NCBI GenBank assembly: GCA_903839845.1
Contig: CAIMEA010000100.1
Location: forward strand, 1-43,741
Source of the DNA: an uncultured Hyphomicrobiales bacterium
GTDB lineage: Bacteria > Pseudomonadota > Alphaproteobacteria > Rhizobiales > Xanthobacteraceae
Reading direction: 5' to 3'
DNA length: 43,741 nt
In this document: positions 23,730 through 34,916 of the stretch, in pieces
Numbering within the stretch: position 1 is the first letter of the stretch
Layout of the letters: each line of letters opens with the position of its first letter
Made by a program: the position numbers and the translations under genes
The notes under the pieces: generated by a model
What the model was told of the DNA's origin: nothing
Databases searched by the model: none
The model's input: only the letters and a program-made list of their open reading frames with translations

Positions 23730-24658
23730 TCATGAGGCCTTCGTCAACCTCCGTCGGGCCTTGGCTTTGACCCGTCCCTGCTTACCTTTGGCCGGACGGC
23801 CCTTGCCGCCGGTTTTGACTTTTTTGGCTTTCTTGGCGCTCTTGGCAGCCTTCGCAGCCTTCGCAGCCAGTTTCCTGGCGGCCTTTTTGGCCGCTTTCTT
23901 GGCGGCCTCAGCCTTCCTGGCTGCCTTTTTGGCAGCTTTCGCGGCTTTTTTGGCGGCCTTCTTCTCAGCCTTCGTGTCGGCCTTCTTGGCGACCTTCTTA
24001 GTCTTGGCTTTCGCCTTGGCCCGCTTTGCCTTGGCGGCCGATTTGCCGGCCGGCTTCTTGGCCAGCTTTTTTCCAGCGGCCTTGCCGCCCAGTATGCGGC
24101 CAATGGCGGCCGTCACCTCGTCGATCGGCGCCATGCCGTCGACGCCCTTGAGCATGCCTTTGGCGTCGTAATAGCCGGCGAGCGGCGCGGTCTGCGTCCG
24201 GTAGGCGGCGAGACGGCCCTTGAGCACTTCCGGATTGTCGTCCTTGCGCAGCGGCTCGCCGCGCGCGGTCATTTCGGCAACGCGCGTTTCGATGCGCTTG
24301 ACCAGAATGCCTTCGTCGACCTTGAGTTCAATGACGGCATCGAGCTTGAGGCCGCGTTCGGCCAAAAGATTATCCAGCGCCTCGGCCTGCGGCACGGTGC
24401 GCGGAAAGCCGTCGAGCACGAATCCGTTCTTGGCATCGGCCTGGCCAATGCGGTCGGCGATGATGGCGACGACGACTTCATCGGGCACCAGTTGCCCGGC
24501 GTCCATGATGCTTTTGGCACGAAGGCCGACCGGCGTACCGGCGGCGACAGCAGCGCGCAACATGTCGCCGGTCGAGAGCTGCACGATTTTGTGCTTCGCG
24601 ACCAGACGCTGCGCTTGCGTGCCCTTCCCCGCCCCTGGCGGTCCGAGCAGAATCAGTC

Positions 24659-24662
<4 letters not shown>
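23730..24662 (-). CDS. adk: Adenylate kinase with long Lys/Ala-rich C-terminal tail
   Basis: 310 residues. Residues 1-193 are a complete adenylate kinase: P-loop GPPGAGKGT (7-15), [10 protein letters not shown], the AMP site FVLDGFPRT (81-89), [13 protein letters not shown], and a short LID without zinc cysteines. The enzyme interconverts ATP, AMP and 2 ADP. Residues 194-310 are a low-complexity Lys/Ala/Arg tract with KKAAKKA-type repeats, like eukaryotic histone H1 tails or bacterial AlgP/PhaF-type proteins, ending [10 protein letters not shown]. The tail is in frame with no stop or second start, so it is a true extension. The start overlaps secY by ATGA, the usual spc-operon position. Confidence 0.95.
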
Positions 24663-25990
<1,328 letters not shown>

Positions 25991-26092
25991 TCTCTTCGCT
26001 CCTGCCGCACTAGCCCCCGGCCTAAGCCCTCGCCGCCTGGAGGCTCAAAAACCCGAGAGCCTTACATAGGCGCCGTCGTCCAAACTTGTAAC

Positions 26093-26143
26093 CGGCAGGT
26101 AGTCGCACCGGCCGCCGATGGGCAGCCGGCGTCTAACCTGCCG
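26093..26143 (-). other. Hairpin in the rplO-secY intercistronic region
   Basis: Outer arms CGGCAGGT/ACCTGCCG (26093-26100, 26136-26143) and inner arms CCGGCCGCC/GGCAGCCGG (26108-26116, 26121-26129, eight of nine pairs). It starts three bases past the rplO stop. There is no T run, so a terminator is unlikely; it may protect the upstream mRNA 3' end. Confidence 0.5.
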
Positions 26144-26146
26144 AAA

Positions 26147-26698
26147 TTATTCGGCTTTCTTCGGCTTCGCCGGCTTGGCAGCTTCAAGCGCCATGCGCTT
26201 GTTCTTGCCGCGCGGCTCGGCGTCTTCCTCGACGACCGGCTTGGTGATCTTGACCGAACCACCGGCCTTTTCGATGGCTTCCAGCGCCGACTTCGACGCG
26301 CCGAACACCGCGAAATTCGCCTTCGCCTTGAACTCGGTGCCACCGAGCAGCTTGACGCCGCCCTTGGCGCGCCGCATCAGCCCGGCCTTGACCATGGCTT
26401 CGGCGTCGACCGTCGCCTTGATGTCGAGCTTGCCGGCGTCGATCGCGGCCTGCAGCTTGTCGAGACCGATTTCGTTGAGCTTGACCGCGAACGACGTGTT
26501 GCGGAAGCCGCGCTTCGGCAGGCGGCGATGCAGCGGCATCTGGCCGCCTTCGAAGCCCTTGATACGCACGCCCGAACGCGCGGTCTGGCCCTTGCCGCCA
26601 CGGCCGCCGGTCTTGCCCTTGCCGGAGCCGATGCCGCGGCCGATGCGCATGCGGTTCTTGCGGGCGCCGGGATTGTCGGCGATCTGGTTCAGTTTCAT
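26147..26698 (-). CDS. rplO: 50S ribosomal protein L15
   Basis: 183 residues (E. coli 144). [57 protein letters not shown] are L15 signatures. The extra length is at the C-terminus, a charged Lys/Ala/Pro tail ending [10 protein letters not shown]15 is an early-binding 23S rRNA protein with a long extension into the subunit. ATG 26698 is the true start (the frame opens at 26746). Last ribosomal gene before secY. Confidence 0.97.
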   Translation of the reverse strand: MKLNQIADNPGARKNRMRIGRGIGSGKGKTGGRGGKGQTARSGVRIKGFEGGQMPLHRRLPKRGFRNTSFAVKLNEIGLDKLQAAIDAGKLDIKATVDAEAMVKAGLMRRAKGGVKLLGGTEFKAKANFAVFGASKSALEAIEKAGGSVKITKPVVEEDAEPRGKNKRMALEAAKPAKPKKAE

Positions 26699-26767
26699 CT
26701 CACGTCCTCGTTCTATCCACCCGTAAGGCGTGGATGGCCGGGACAAGCCCGGCCATGACAGAAATCG

Positions 26768-26965
26768 TTACTTCTTGGCTTCGACCACGCGCACCAGGTG
26801 GCGGATCTTGCGGACCATGCCGTGGGTTTCCGGCGTGTCCGGCAGATCCTTGACCCGGCCGACCTTGTTCAGGCCGAGACCGATCAGCGTTTCGCGCTGA
26901 TCGTGATGACAGCGCAGCGGGCTGGCATATTGCTCGAGCTTGATCGTCTTTTTCGCGGTAGCCAT
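26768..26965 (-). CDS. rpmD: 50S ribosomal protein L30
   Basis: 65 residues (E. coli 59). KTIKLEQYASPLRC, QRETLIGLGLNKVGRVKDLPDTPE and GMVRKIRHLVRVVE are characteristic. L30 lies on the solvent side of the large subunit. It starts at ATG 26965, 18 bases after rpsE. Confidence 0.97.
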   Translation of the reverse strand: MATAKKTIKLEQYASPLRCHHDQRETLIGLGLNKVGRVKDLPDTPETHGMVRKIRHLVRVVEAKK

Positions 26966-26983
26966 AACTTAAGTTCCTACTTT

Positions 26984-27562
26984 TTAGTCAGCCGCGACTT
27001 CGTCGGCGCCTTCGCGGCGGCGAGCCTGCAGCGTGGAAACCTTGACGTTGCGGCGGGACGCGACCGAACGCGGCGAGTCCTGATGCTTGAGCGCGTCGAA
27101 AGTGGCGCGCACGACGTTGTACGGGTTCGACGAACCGAGCGACTTGGCGACAATGTCCTGCATACCAAGCGTTTCGAACACGGCGCGCATCGGGCCGCCG
27201 GCGATGATGCCGGTACCGGCCGGAGCGGCGCGCAGGAACACCTTGCCGGCGCCATGACGCCCGGCAACATCGTGATGCAGCGTACGGCCGTCGCGCAACG
27301 CAACGCGGGTCAGCGAGCGCTTGGCGGCTTCGGTCGCCTTGCGGATGGCTTCAGGCACTTCGCGCGCCTTGCCATGGCCGAAACCGACGCGGCCCTTCTG
27401 GTCGCCAACAACGACGAGTGCCGCGAAACCGAAGCGCTTGCCGCCCTTGACCACCTTGGCCACACGATTGATGTGCACCAACTTGTCAGTGAACTCGCTG
27501 TCGCGCTCTTCGCGGCCACCTGGGCCACCACGCGGACGGTCTCGTCGGGGTTCTTGTGCCAT
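26984..27562 (-). CDS. rpsE: 30S ribosomal protein S5
   Basis: 192 residues (E. coli 167). [20 protein letters not shown], the RNA-binding loop, is followed by the C-terminal fold with [34 protein letters not shown] and [15 protein letters not shown] Gly/Arg-rich N-terminus (about 20 residues) and a longer C-terminus account for the extra length. S5 helps maintain translational accuracy and mRNA unwinding. Its 69-base upstream gap is occupied mostly by palindromic repeat copy 2 (27578-27624), close to where its ribosome binding site must lie. Confidence 0.98.
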   Translation of the reverse strand: MAQEPRRDRPRGGPGGREERDSEFTDKLVHINRVAKVVKGGKRFGFAALVVVGDQKGRVGFGHGKAREVPEAIRKATEAAKRSLTRVALRDGRTLHHDVAGRHGAGKVFLRAAPAGTGIIAGGPMRAVFETLGMQDIVAKSLGSSNPYNVVRATFDALKHQDSPRSVASRRNVKVSTLQARRREGADEVAAD

Positions 27563-27577
27563 ATTCAGTGTTCCCTG

Positions 27578-27624
27578 CGCATCATCTTGTCCGAAAACCG
27601 GTTCCCACTTTTCGGGATGATGCG
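27578..27624. repeat. Palindromic repeat, copy 2 (rplR-rpsE gap)
   Basis: Outer arms CGCATCATC/GATGATGCG (27578-27586, 27616-27624), inner arms CCGAAAA/TTTTCGG (27591-27597, 27609-27615), with core CCGGTTCCCAC. The core matches copy 1 (21547-21590). The sequence is the type of short palindrome widely scattered in rhizobial genomes (recollection; related to the RIME class). Confidence 0.8.
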
Positions 27625-27631
27625 TGTTCCG

Positions 27632-27994
27632 TTAAAAGTTGAGTCCGCCTTCGCGCGCGGCATCCGCCAGCGCCTTGATGCGTCCGTGATAGAGATAGCC
27701 GCCACGATCGAACACCACTTCCTTGATGCCCTTTTCCTTGGCGCGTTCGGCGATCAACTTGCCGACTGCCTTGGCAGCTTCGATGTTGGCGCCCGTCTTC
27801 TGCTTTTCACGCATCGTCTTCTCGAGCGACGAAGCGGCCGCGATGGTCACGCCCTTCTCGTCGTCGATGAGCTGAGCGTGGATATGCTGCGACGAGCGGA
27901 ACACGGAAAGCCGCGCCCGTCCACGCGCCGCAAGTTTCACCTTGCGTCGCACTGTCGCCGTCCGCCGCGCGGTCCGGTCACTTAATCTCGACAT
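27632..27994 (-). CDS. rplR: 50S ribosomal protein L18
   Basis: 120 residues (E. coli 117). [45 protein letters not shown] and [25 protein letters not shown] are typical. L18 binds 5S rRNA with L5 and L25 in the central protuberance. ATG 27994 is chosen from family length; the frame opens earlier at 28045. A 69-base gap with a repeat follows before rpsE. Confidence 0.98.
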   Translation of the reverse strand: MSRLSDRTARRTATVRRKVKLAARGRARLSVFRSSQHIHAQLIDDEKGVTIAAASSLEKTMREKQKTGANIEAAKAVGKLIAERAKEKGIKEVVFDRGGYLYHGRIKALADAAREGGLNF

Positions 27995-28007
27995 GGCGTT
28001 ATGCCCT

Positions 28008-28541
28008 CTACTTCTTCTTGCCTTCCTTGCGGAAGATATATTCACCGGCGTATTTCACGCCCTTGCCCTTGTACGGTTCCGGCGGACGATAACCGCGGAT
28101 TTCCGCGGCGACCTGCCCGACAGTCTGCTTGTTGATGCCGGAAATGTTGATTTCGGTAGGCTTCGGCGTCGCAATCGTGATTCCTTCCGGGATCGGGAAG
28201 GTGACGTCGTGTGAGAACCCGAGCTGCAGGTTCAGGCTCTTGCCCTGCACCGCGGCGCGATAACCGACGCCGGTAATCTCGAGCTTTTCTTCAAAGCCCT
28301 TGGTCACGCCAGTCACCAGGTTCGACACCAACGTGCGATAGGTGCCCCACATCGAGCGCGCGCGCTTGCTATCGTTGCGCGGATCGATCTTCACCATGCC
28401 CTTGTCGAGCGCGACGATGACGTCGTCATGCACGACCAGCTGGACCGCGCCCTTCGGACCCTTGACCTTGACGGTCTGGCCTTCGACGGTGGCGGTGACG
28501 CCGGACGGAACGGATACGGGTTTTTTGCCAATGCGTGACAT
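28008..28541 (-). CDS. rplF: 50S ribosomal protein L6
   Basis: 177 residues, same as E. coli. [46 protein letters not shown] and the C-terminal [17 protein letters not shown] are L6 signatures. It lies near the GTPase-associated centre. Start overlaps the rpsH stop by one base (TAATG), so it is translationally coupled. Confidence 0.98.
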   Translation of the reverse strand: MSRIGKKPVSVPSGVTATVEGQTVKVKGPKGAVQLVVHDDVIVALDKGMVKIDPRNDSKRARSMWGTYRTLVSNLVTGVTKGFEEKLEITGVGYRAAVQGKSLNLQLGFSHDVTFPIPEGITIATPKPTEINISGINKQTVGQVAAEIRGYRPPEPYKGKGVKYAGEYIFRKEGKKK

Positions 28542-28936
28542 TAGAACACCGTGCAGATGATTTCGCCGCCAACATTGGCTTCGCGAGCGTCGTGGTCGGC
28601 CATCACGCCCTTCGGCGTGGAGACGATGGCAACACCAAGACCATTGTTGATACGCGGCAGCGCCTTGACCGAAGCGTAAACGCGACGGCCCGGCTTGGAG
28701 ACGCGCGCGATTTCACGGATGACGGGCTCGCCTTCGAAATACTTCAGTTCGATTTCAAGCTCGCTGCGGCCGTTGGCATGCGCCACGGCAGCGTAACCGC
28801 GGATGTAGCCTTCCGCCTTGAGCACTTCGGCAACGCGTTCGCGCTGCTTGGAGCCCGGCATTGAGACCTTGGCCTTGGCGCGCATCTGCGCGTTGCGGAT
28901 GCGGGTGATCATATCGCCGATCGGATCGTTTACCAT
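28541..28936 (-). CDS. rpsH: 30S ribosomal protein S8
   Basis: 131 residues (E. coli 130). [17 protein letters not shown] at the start and [32 protein letters not shown] at the end are diagnostic. S8 is a primary 16S rRNA binder and in E. coli represses the spc operon at rplE. It starts at ATG 28936, ten bases after rpsN. Confidence 0.98.
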   Translation of the reverse strand: MVNDPIGDMITRIRNAQMRAKAKVSMPGSKQRERVAEVLKAEGYIRGYAAVAHANGRSELEIELKYFEGEPVIREIARVSKPGRRVYASVKALPRINNGLGVAIVSTPKGVMADHDAREANVGGEIICTVF

Positions 28937-28946
28937 CTCGGCCCCC

Positions 28947-29252
28947 TTACCAGCTCGACTTCACAAGGCCTGGAATCAGGCCCTTGTTGCCCATATCGCG
29001 CAGCGCGATACGGCTCAGTCGATGCTTGCGGTAATATGCGTGCGGACGGCCCGTCAGTTCGCAGCGGTTGTGAATGCGCACGGCGGACGAATTGCGCGGC
29101 AGCTCGGCCAGCTTCAGCGTCGCGGCGTAGCGCTCCTCCATCGGGAGGGTCTTGTCGTGAGCGATAGCCTTGAGCTTCGCGCGGCGCGGGGCGAATTTCT
29201 TCGTCATCCGCTTCCGTCGATTGTTCTTCTCGATCGAACTCTTCTTCGCCAT
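28947..29252 (-). CDS. rpsN: 30S ribosomal protein S14 (long, zinc-free type)
   Basis: 101 residues, same as E. coli. [16 protein letters not shown] start, [24 protein letters not shown] and [16 protein letters not shown] follow. Only one cysteine is present, so this is the zinc-independent form without CXXC pairs. S14 is in the small-subunit head. It starts 46 bases after rplE. Confidence 0.98.
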   Translation of the reverse strand: MAKKSSIEKNNRRKRMTKKFAPRRAKLKAIAHDKTLPMEERYAATLKLAELPRNSSAVRIHNRCELTGRPHAYYRKHRLSRIALRDMGNKGLIPGLVKSSW

Positions 29253-29298
29253 GTACCTTAGCTCCTTATTTCCGCGTTTGAGGTGGCTTTGAGGCCCC

Positions 29299-29943
29299 TC
29301 ACTGCCGGAACGGGAATTGGAATGCGGCTAGCAACGCGCGGGCTTCTTCGTCGGTGCGCGCGCTGGTGCAGACTGTGATGTCCATGCCCCAGGAATCGAC
29401 GACCTTGTCGAAGTCGATTTCCGGGAAAATGATATGTTCCTTGACGCCGATCGAATAGTTGCCGCGGCCGTCGAAGCTCTTCGGGTTCAGTCCGCGGAAA
29501 TCGCGGATGCGCGGCAGCGCGATATTCACCAGCCGGTCGATAAAGTCATACATGCGCGTCTTGCGCAAAGTGACCTTGGTGCCGATGGCCTGGCCGTCGC
29601 GCAGCTTGTAGGTCGCGATCGACTTGCGCGACTTGGTGATGACCGGCTTCTGGCCGGCGATCAACGCGAGGTCGCCCGCGGCCTGATCGACCTTCTTGCG
29701 GTCGGCAACGCCCTCGCCGATGCCCATGTTGAGAACCACTTTCGTGATCCGCGGCACCTGCATGACGTTCTTGTAGCCGAACTGCTTGGTCATTTCCGGA
29801 CGGATGACCTTCTCGTAGTGCGTCGTCAGACGCGCCACATAGTCGGACGCAACGCGCGCCTTCTTGACCTTCGGCGCGTCGCCCTCGGCGGGCTTGGCGA
29901 CCTTCGGCTTTTTGACCTTGGGTTCTGTCTGCGTATCAGCCAT
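29299..29943 (-). CDS. rplE: 50S ribosomal protein L5 with N-terminal basic extension
   Basis: 214 residues (E. coli 179). The family core begins near residue 36 ([17 protein letters not shown]), with [37 protein letters not shown] and [19 protein letters not shown]. The first 33 residues are a Lys/Pro/Ala-rich addition ([15 protein letters not shown] type). L5 binds 5S rRNA and the P-site tRNA. ATG 29943 overlaps the rplX end by eight bases; if instead a later start were used, no ATG is near the core, so the extension appears real. Confidence 0.96.
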   Translation of the reverse strand: MADTQTEPKVKKPKVAKPAEGDAPKVKKARVASDYVARLTTHYEKVIRPEMTKQFGYKNVMQVPRITKVVLNMGIGEGVADRKKVDQAAGDLALIAGQKPVITKSRKSIATYKLRDGQAIGTKVTLRKTRMYDFIDRLVNIALPRIRDFRGLNPKSFDGRGNYSIGVKEHIIFPEIDFDKVVDSWGMDITVCTSARTDEEARALLAAFQFPFRQ

Positions 29944-30262
29944 CGATGTCTGCTCCGGAGCGCTTGGCGAAACGCACTTTCTTGGCGTTGTCGCCTTCGC
30001 CGATAATCTTGAACCCGACGCGGGTCGGCTTGCCATCCTTCGGATCGGCCAGCGCCAGGTTGGACAGGTGGATCGCGCTCTCTTTCGAGATGATCCCGCC
30101 TTCCTGCTGGGCCGACTGACGCTGATGGCGCTTGATCATGTTGATGCCGCGCACCAGCGCGCGATCGGCATCCGGGCGCACTTCGACGACTTCGCCGGTG
30201 CGGCCCTTGTCGCGGCCGGTCAGGACGATGACCTTGTCGCCTTTACGGATCTTGGCAGCCAT
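29936..30262 (-). CDS. rplX: 50S ribosomal protein L24
   Basis: 108 residues (E. coli 104). The KOW motif is in [22 protein letters not shown], with [30 protein letters not shown] and TRVGFKI following. L24 is an assembly initiator for the large subunit. Start ATG 30262 overlaps the rplN stop by one base (TAATG), and the end overlaps rplE by eight bases. Confidence 0.97.
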   Translation of the reverse strand: MAAKIRKGDKVIVLTGRDKGRTGEVVEVRPDADRALVRGINMIKRHQRQSAQQEGGIISKESAIHLSNLALADPKDGKPTRVGFKIIGEGDNAKKVRFAKRSGADIDG

Positions 30263-30630
30263 TACAGCACCTCCGGGGCGAGCGAGAGAATCTTCATGTG
30301 GTTCTTGGCGCGCAGTTCGCGCGGCACGGGCCCGAAGATACGGGTGCCGACCGGCTCGCTCTGCGCCGTGATCAGCACCGCGGCGTTGCGATCGAAGCGG
30401 ATGACCGACCCGTCGGCGCGCTTGATATCCTTGCGGATGCGCACGACGACGGCCTTCATCACTTCGCCCTTTTTCACGCGGCCGCGCGGAATGGCTTCTT
30501 TCACCGAGACGACGATGATGTCGCCGATGGTCGCGTACTTCCGCTTCGAACCGCCCAGCACTTTGATGCACATGACGCGGCGCGCGCCGGAATTGTCGGC
30601 GACGTCGAGGTTGGTTTGCATCTGAATCAT
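30262..30630 (-). CDS. rplN: 50S ribosomal protein L14
   Basis: 122 residues (E. coli 123). [39 protein letters not shown], and [25 protein letters not shown] are diagnostic. L14 forms intersubunit bridges with 16S rRNA. It starts 75 bases after rpsQ, marking the S10/spc junction; no clear promoter is seen there. Confidence 0.98.
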   Translation of the reverse strand: MIQMQTNLDVADNSGARRVMCIKVLGGSKRKYATIGDIIVVSVKEAIPRGRVKKGEVMKAVVVRIRKDIKRADGSVIRFDRNAAVLITAQSEPVGTRIFGPVPRELRAKNHMKILSLAPEVL

Positions 30631-30705
30631 GATGCGGCTCTCATTCTTTTTGGGCGGGTAAGGCTCTCAAGGCCTCGGCACCCAGGTTTAACTAAATAGC
30701 GGCGT

Positions 30706-30954
30706 TTAGACTTTTTGCTTCTTCTCGCCGCGGATCACTTCCCAAGTTTTCAGCTTGGAAATCGGGCGGCGCTCCTCGATCCACACCACGTCGCCAACCG
30801 AGTACTGGTTGGTTTCGTCATGCGCGTGATACTTCTTGGAGCGGCTGATGGTCTTCTTCATCGTCGCATGGGCAAAGCGCCGGTCAACACGCACGACCAC
30901 GGTCTTGGCCTGCTTGTCGCTGACGACGACGCCCTGGAGCGTGCGTTTCGGCAT
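30706..30954 (-). CDS. rpsQ: 30S ribosomal protein S17
   Basis: 82 residues (E. coli 84). [41 protein letters not shown] and [16 protein letters not shown] match. S17 is an early 16S rRNA binder with an OB fold. Nine bases after rpmC. Confidence 0.98.
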   Translation of the reverse strand: MPKRTLQGVVVSDKQAKTVVVRVDRRFAHATMKKTISRSKKYHAHDETNQYSVGDVVWIEERRPISKLKTWEVIRGEKKQKV

Positions 30955-30963
30955 CTATGACCC

Positions 30964-31302
30964 CTACTTCTTCGACTTGTTGGGCTTGTGGGCAATCGCG
31001 CGCTTGGCGGCGCGCGGCGGAGATTGAGTGGCGGCCTTGCGGCGCGCCGACTTCGGCGTTTTGTTGGTCTTGACGGCGGGCTTCGCCGTCGTCGTCTTCG
31101 CGGCCGGCTCGGTGCCGACGCGCTTCTGGGCGGCGATCGTCTTCATGCGCGCGATGTCGCGGCGGATGACGCGAACGCGCGAGGTGTTCTCGAGCTGGCC
31201 GGTGGCCCGCTGGAAGCGCAGGTTGAACTGCTCCTTCTTCAGCTTGAGCACCTCGTCGTCGAGTTGGTCGAGCGTCATCGCTCTTACGTCGGCGGATTTC
31301 AT
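30964..31302 (-). CDS. rpmC: 50S ribosomal protein L29 with C-terminal basic tail
   Basis: 112 residues against about 63-70 usual. The L29 core ([52 protein letters not shown]) ends near residue 63. The remaining 49 residues are rich in Lys, Ala, Thr and Pro ([17 protein letters not shown] type) and are predicted disordered. L29 sits at the polypeptide tunnel exit next to L23, where signal recognition particle and trigger factor dock. ATG 31302 is fixed by the family start. Five bases after rplP. Confidence 0.96.
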   Translation of the reverse strand: MKSADVRAMTLDQLDDEVLKLKKEQFNLRFQRATGQLENTSRVRVIRRDIARMKTIAAQKRVGTEPAAKTTTAKPAVKTNKTPKSARRKAATQSPPRAAKRAIAHKPNKSKK

Positions 31303-31307
31303 GGTTC

Positions 31308-31721
31308 TTACTCGGCGATGCGTTCGATGAAACGGGTTTTGACCGGCAGCTTGGCGGCCGCGAGCGTGAGAGCTTCCTTGGCGATGCCGACCGGGATGCC
31401 GTCGACCTCGAACAGAATGCGGCCCGGCTTGACGCGGCACACCCAGACTTCCGGCGTGCCCTTGCCTTTGCCCATGCGCACTTCGATCGGCTTCTTCGAC
31501 ACCGGCACGTCCGGGTAAACCCGGATCCAGACGCGGCCGGCGCGCTTCATGAAGCGGGTCAGCGCGCGGCGCGCGGCTTCGATCTGGCGCGCGGTGACGC
31601 GATCAGGCTCGAGCGCCTTGAGGCCGAACTGGCCGAAGGCCAGCGTGGCGCCGGACGTCGCGGTGCCGTGGATGCGGCCCTTGAACGCCTTGCGGAATTT
31701 GGTTTTTTTCGGTTGCAGCAT
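31308..31721 (-). CDS. rplP: 50S ribosomal protein L16
   Basis: 137 residues (E. coli 136). [55 protein letters not shown] are diagnostic. L16 is near the peptidyl transferase centre and A-site tRNA elbow. Twelve bases after rpsC. Confidence 0.98.
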   Translation of the reverse strand: MLQPKKTKFRKAFKGRIHGTATSGATLAFGQFGLKALEPDRVTARQIEAARRALTRFMKRAGRVWIRVYPDVPVSKKPIEVRMGKGKGTPEVWVCRVKPGRILFEVDGIPVGIAKEALTLAAAKLPVKTRFIERIAE

Positions 31722-31733
31722 GTTCTTGTCTCT

Positions 31734-32435
31734 TTAGGCCGCATTGTCGCGGCGCGGGCGGCCGCTATCGCCTTCGGCGAGCTTCTTGTCCTGCGCCATC
31801 GGATCGTGCTCAAGGATTTCGCCCTTGAAGATCCAGACCTTGACGCCGCAAGTGCCGTAGGTGGTGAAAGCGGTCGACACGCCGTAATCGATATCGGCGC
31901 GAAGCGTGTGCAGCGGCACGCGCCCTTCGCGATACCATTCCATGCGGGCGATTTCCGAGCCGCCGAGACGGCCCGAGCAGTTGATACGAATGCCTTCGGC
32001 GCCGAGACGCATCGCCGACTGAACGGCGCGCTTCATGGCGCGGCGGAACGCGACGCGGCGCTCGAGCTGCTGCGAGATCGACTCAGCCACCAGCTGGGCG
32101 TCGAGTTCCGGCTTGCGGATTTCGACGATGTTGATGACGACGTCGCTGTCGGTCAGCTTGGCGACCGACTTGCGCAGCTTCTCGATGTCGGCGCCCTTCT
32201 TGCCGATCACCACGCCCGGACGGGCCGAATGAACGGTGACGCGGCACTTCTTGTGCGGGCGCTCGATGATGATCTTGGACACCGCCGCCTGCTTCAGCTC
32301 TTTCATGAGCGAGGCGCGGATCTTGATGTCTTCATGCAGCAGCGTGCCGTACTCGGTCTTGCCGGCGAACCAGCGCGAATCCCAGGTGCGGTTGATGCCG
32401 AGGCGAAGCCCAATCGGATTGATCTTTTGACCCAC
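31734..32435 (-). CDS. rpsC: 30S ribosomal protein S3
   Basis: 233 residues, same as E. coli. [22 protein letters not shown], the KH domain with [17 protein letters not shown], and [24 protein letters not shown] identify it. S3 surrounds the mRNA entry tunnel and contributes helicase activity with S4 and S5. Eleven bases after rplV. Confidence 0.98.
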   Translation of the reverse strand: MGQKINPIGLRLGINRTWDSRWFAGKTEYGTLLHEDIKIRASLMKELKQAAVSKIIIERPHKKCRVTVHSARPGVVIGKKGADIEKLRKSVAKLTDSDVVINIVEIRKPELDAQLVAESISQQLERRVAFRRAMKRAVQSAMRLGAEGIRINCSGRLGGSEIARMEWYREGRVPLHTLRADIDYGVSTAFTTYGTCGVKVWIFKGEILEHDPMAQDKKLAEGDSGRPRRDNAA

Positions 32436-32446
32436 TACTATCCTCC

Positions 32447-32836
32447 TCAGGCGTTCGCTTCAGCCGCCGCGACCTGACGAACGATGATCGTCAGATGCGA
32501 GAACGGCTTGAGAATTTGACCGACGCGGCCGCGGCCGCGCGGGGAGAAGCGCTTGATGACCAGCGCCTTGCCGACATGCGCCTCGGCGACGATGAGATCG
32601 TCGACGTCGAGGTCGTGATTGTTCTCGGCGTTGGCGATCGCCGACTCGAGGCACTTGCGCACATCCTTGGCGATTCGCTTGCGCGAAAACTCGAGGTCGG
32701 CCAGTGCGCCGGCGACCTTCTTGCCGCGGATCATCTGCGCGACCAGGTTAAGCTTCTGCGGCGAGATCCGGATCATCCGGGTCACGGCCTTGGCCTCGTT
32801 GGCGGGGAGGTCCCGTTCGCGTGCGCGCTTGCCCAT
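32447..32836 (-). CDS. rplV: 50S ribosomal protein L22
   Basis: 129 residues (E. coli 110). [39 protein letters not shown] and [22 protein letters not shown] are diagnostic; the last segment is the beta hairpin lining the exit tunnel. The N-terminus is extended by about 15 residues ([15 protein letters not shown]). Starts 24 bases after rpsS. Confidence 0.98.
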   Translation of the reverse strand: MGKRARERDLPANEAKAVTRMIRISPQKLNLVAQMIRGKKVAGALADLEFSRKRIAKDVRKCLESAIANAENNHDLDVDDLIVAEAHVGKALVIKRFSPRGRGRVGQILKPFSHLTIIVRQVAAAEANA

Positions 32837-32860
32837 AACGTTTCTCTGTCCTGCGCGGCC

Positions 32861-33142
32861 TTAAGCCGTTTTCTTGGCTTTACGGTCCGACGTATGGCCG
32901 TAAAAAATTCGGGTCGGCGAGAACTCGCCGAACTTGTGACCGACCATCTCCTCGGTGACCATCACCGGAACGTGCTTCTGGCCGTTGTAGACGGCGAAGT
33001 TCAGGCCGACGAACTGCGGCAGAATCGTCGAGCGCCGGCTCCAGATCTTGATCATGTCGTGACGGCCGGACGCGCGCGCGGCTTCCGCCTTCTTAAGCAG
33101 ATAACCGTCGACGAACGGGCCTTTCCATGCGGAACGCGTCAT
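32861..33142 (-). CDS. rpsS: 30S ribosomal protein S19
   Basis: 93 residues (E. coli 92). [57 protein letters not shown] and [20 protein letters not shown] match. It lies in the small-subunit head with S13. Eleven bases after rplB. Confidence 0.98.
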   Translation of the reverse strand: MTRSAWKGPFVDGYLLKKAEAARASGRHDMIKIWSRRSTILPQFVGLNFAVYNGQKHVPVMVTEEMVGHKFGEFSPTRIFYGHTSDRKAKKTA

Positions 33143-33153
33143 TGCTCTTGTCC

Positions 33154-33987
33154 CTAACTCTGCTTTTTCTTGCGGTCATGGCGGCTGACCATGATGAATT
33201 TGGTGGTGCGCTTGTTCTTGCGGGTCTTCTTGCCCTTGGTCGGGAAGCCCCACGGCGTGGTCCAGTGACCGCCGCCCTTGGTGCGGCCGCCGTGCGGATG
33301 GTCGACCGGGTTCATGGTGATGCCGCGGTTATGCGGCAAACGGCCACGCCAGCGCTGGCGACCGGCCTTGCCGATCGTCGTGTTCATTTTATCGGGGTTC
33401 GATACGGCCCCAATCGTCGCCATGCAGCGGCCGTGCACGAGGCGCTGTTCCGACGTCGACAGGCGGATGATTACGTAATCGCCATCGCGGCCGACGATCT
33501 GAACGTAGGTGCCGGCCGAACGGGCGAGCTGGCCACCCTTGCCGATTTTCAGTTCGACATTGTGGACGATGGTGCCGACCGGAATGGCGCCGAGCGGCAT
33601 CGCATTGCCCGGCTTCACGTCGGCTGAGTCGGCCGAGATGACCTTGTCGCCGGCGGCCAGACGCTGCGGCGCCAGGATGTAGGCCTGCTCGCCGTCTTCG
33701 TACTTGATCAGCGCGATGAAGGCGGTGCGGTTCGGATCGTATTCGAGACGCTCGACCGTCGCGACCATGTCCTTCTTGTTGCGCCGGAAATCGATGATCC
33801 GGTAGGCCTGCTTGTGGCCGCCGCCGCGGAAACGCGAGGTGATGCGGCCGTTATTGTTGCGACCGCCCGTAGAGTGCTGACCTTCGGTCAGTGCCTTGAC
33901 CGGCGCGCCTTTGTACAACGTCGAACGATCGACGGTGACCAGGTGGCGCTGGCTCGGTGTGGTCGGATTGTAGGTCTTTAACGCCAT
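33154..33987 (-). CDS. rplB: 50S ribosomal protein L2
   Basis: 277 residues (E. coli 273). [37 protein letters not shown], and the functionally important C-terminal [15 protein letters not shown] with the conserved His near the peptidyl transferase centre. L2 is needed for subunit association. Eleven bases after rplW. Confidence 0.98.
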   Translation of the reverse strand: MALKTYNPTTPSQRHLVTVDRSTLYKGAPVKALTEGQHSTGGRNNNGRITSRFRGGGHKQAYRIIDFRRNKKDMVATVERLEYDPNRTAFIALIKYEDGEQAYILAPQRLAAGDKVISADSADVKPGNAMPLGAIPVGTIVHNVELKIGKGGQLARSAGTYVQIVGRDGDYVIIRLSTSEQRLVHGRCMATIGAVSNPDKMNTTIGKAGRQRWRGRLPHNRGITMNPVDHPHGGRTKGGGHWTTPWGFPTKGKKTRKNKRTTKFIMVSRHDRKKKQS

Positions 33988-33998
33988 CGATCCGCTCC

Positions 33999-34298
33999 TT
34001 ACAGTCCGGTGGTCACGTCGATGCGATGACCTTCTTCGAGGGTCACGATCGCGCGCTTCACATCAGACTGCTGTCCGACTTTATTCTTGAAAACCTTGAC
34101 CTTGCCCTGGCGGATCAGCGTGTTGACGTTCTTGACCTTGACGTCGAACAGCTTCTCCACCGCTTCCTTGATCTGCGGCTTGGTCGCGGTGCGGGCGACC
34201 TTGAAGGTCACCTTGTTGAACTCCGAACCCATGGTCGCCTTTTCGGTGATCACGGGAGAGAGAATGATGTCGTAATGACGCGGATCGCTGGTGCTCAT
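33999..34298 (-). CDS. rplW: 50S ribosomal protein L23
   Basis: 99 residues (E. coli 100). [39 protein letters not shown] and the loop [17 protein letters not shown] are typical. L23 is the docking site at the tunnel exit for trigger factor and SRP. Start overlaps rplD stop by ATGA. Confidence 0.98.
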   Translation of the reverse strand: MSTSDPRHYDIILSPVITEKATMGSEFNKVTFKVARTATKPQIKEAVEKLFDVKVKNVNTLIRQGKVKVFKNKVGQQSDVKRAIVTLEEGHRIDVTTGL

Positions 34299-34915
34299 TT
34301 GAAACGCGCCTCCAGCGCATCGAGCGCGGCTTTCGTCAGCACGAGAGTCTTGCGCCGCATGATGTCGTAAACGTTGATGCCCTGGATCGGCAGCACGTCG
34401 ATGTTCGGAATGTTGCGCGCGGCCGAGGCGAAGTTCACCTCGAGCTCGGCGCCGTCGATGATCAGCGCGTTGGCCAGGCTCATCTTGCCGAACTGGGCGA
34501 GCAGCGACTTGGTCTTTGCCTTGTCCAGCGACGCCTTGTCGATGACGATGATGCCGCCGTCCTTGGCCTTCGACGACAAAGCGTGCTTGAGCGCGAGCGC
34601 CCGCACCTTCTTCGGCAGATCGATGGCATGGCTGCGCACGACCGGACCAAAGGCGCGACCGCCGCCGCGGAACTGCGGAACGCGGGCCGAACCGTGGCGA
34701 GCGCCGCCGGTGCCCTTCTGGCCGTACATCTTCTTGCCGGTACGCCAGATCTCGGAGCGATCCTTGGTCTTGTGCGTGCCGCGCTGGCGGCGAGCCAGCT
34801 GCCAGTTGACGCAGCGCTGAATGATGTCGATGCGCGGCTCAAGCCCGAAGATGGCGTCGGACAGACTGACCGAGCCGGCTTCCTTGCCCTCAAGCGTGGT
34901 GATTTTCATATCCAT
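34295..34915 (-). CDS. rplD: 50S ribosomal protein L4
   Basis: 206 residues (E. coli 201). [42 protein letters not shown] (read in parts) form the tunnel loop; [22 protein letters not shown] is the C-terminal segment. In E. coli L4 represses the S10 operon by binding its leader. Start ATG 34915 is favoured by GGAGG inside the rplC end; a second ATG lies at 34909. One base separates it from the rplC stop. Confidence 0.98.
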   Translation of the reverse strand: MDMKITTLEGKEAGSVSLSDAIFGLEPRIDIIQRCVNWQLARRQRGTHKTKDRSEIWRTGKKMYGQKGTGGARHGSARVPQFRGGGRAFGPVVRSHAIDLPKKVRALALKHALSSKAKDGGIIVIDKASLDKAKTKSLLAQFGKMSLANALIIDGAELEVNFASAARNIPNIDVLPIQGINVYDIMRRKTLVLTKAALDALEARFK

Positions 34916-34916
34916 A

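Noticed and set aside
23741-24083. Lys/Ala-rich DNA repeats considered as a CRISPR or tandem repeat array
   Set aside because: The repeats are irregular, in frame with adk and explained by the low-complexity protein tail; there are no uniform repeats and spacers.
23761-24171. Plus-strand frame rich in Ala/Phe/Leu opposite the adk tail, looking like a membrane protein
   Set aside because: It is the reverse complement of the Lys/Ala repeats; hydrophobicity is a by-product.
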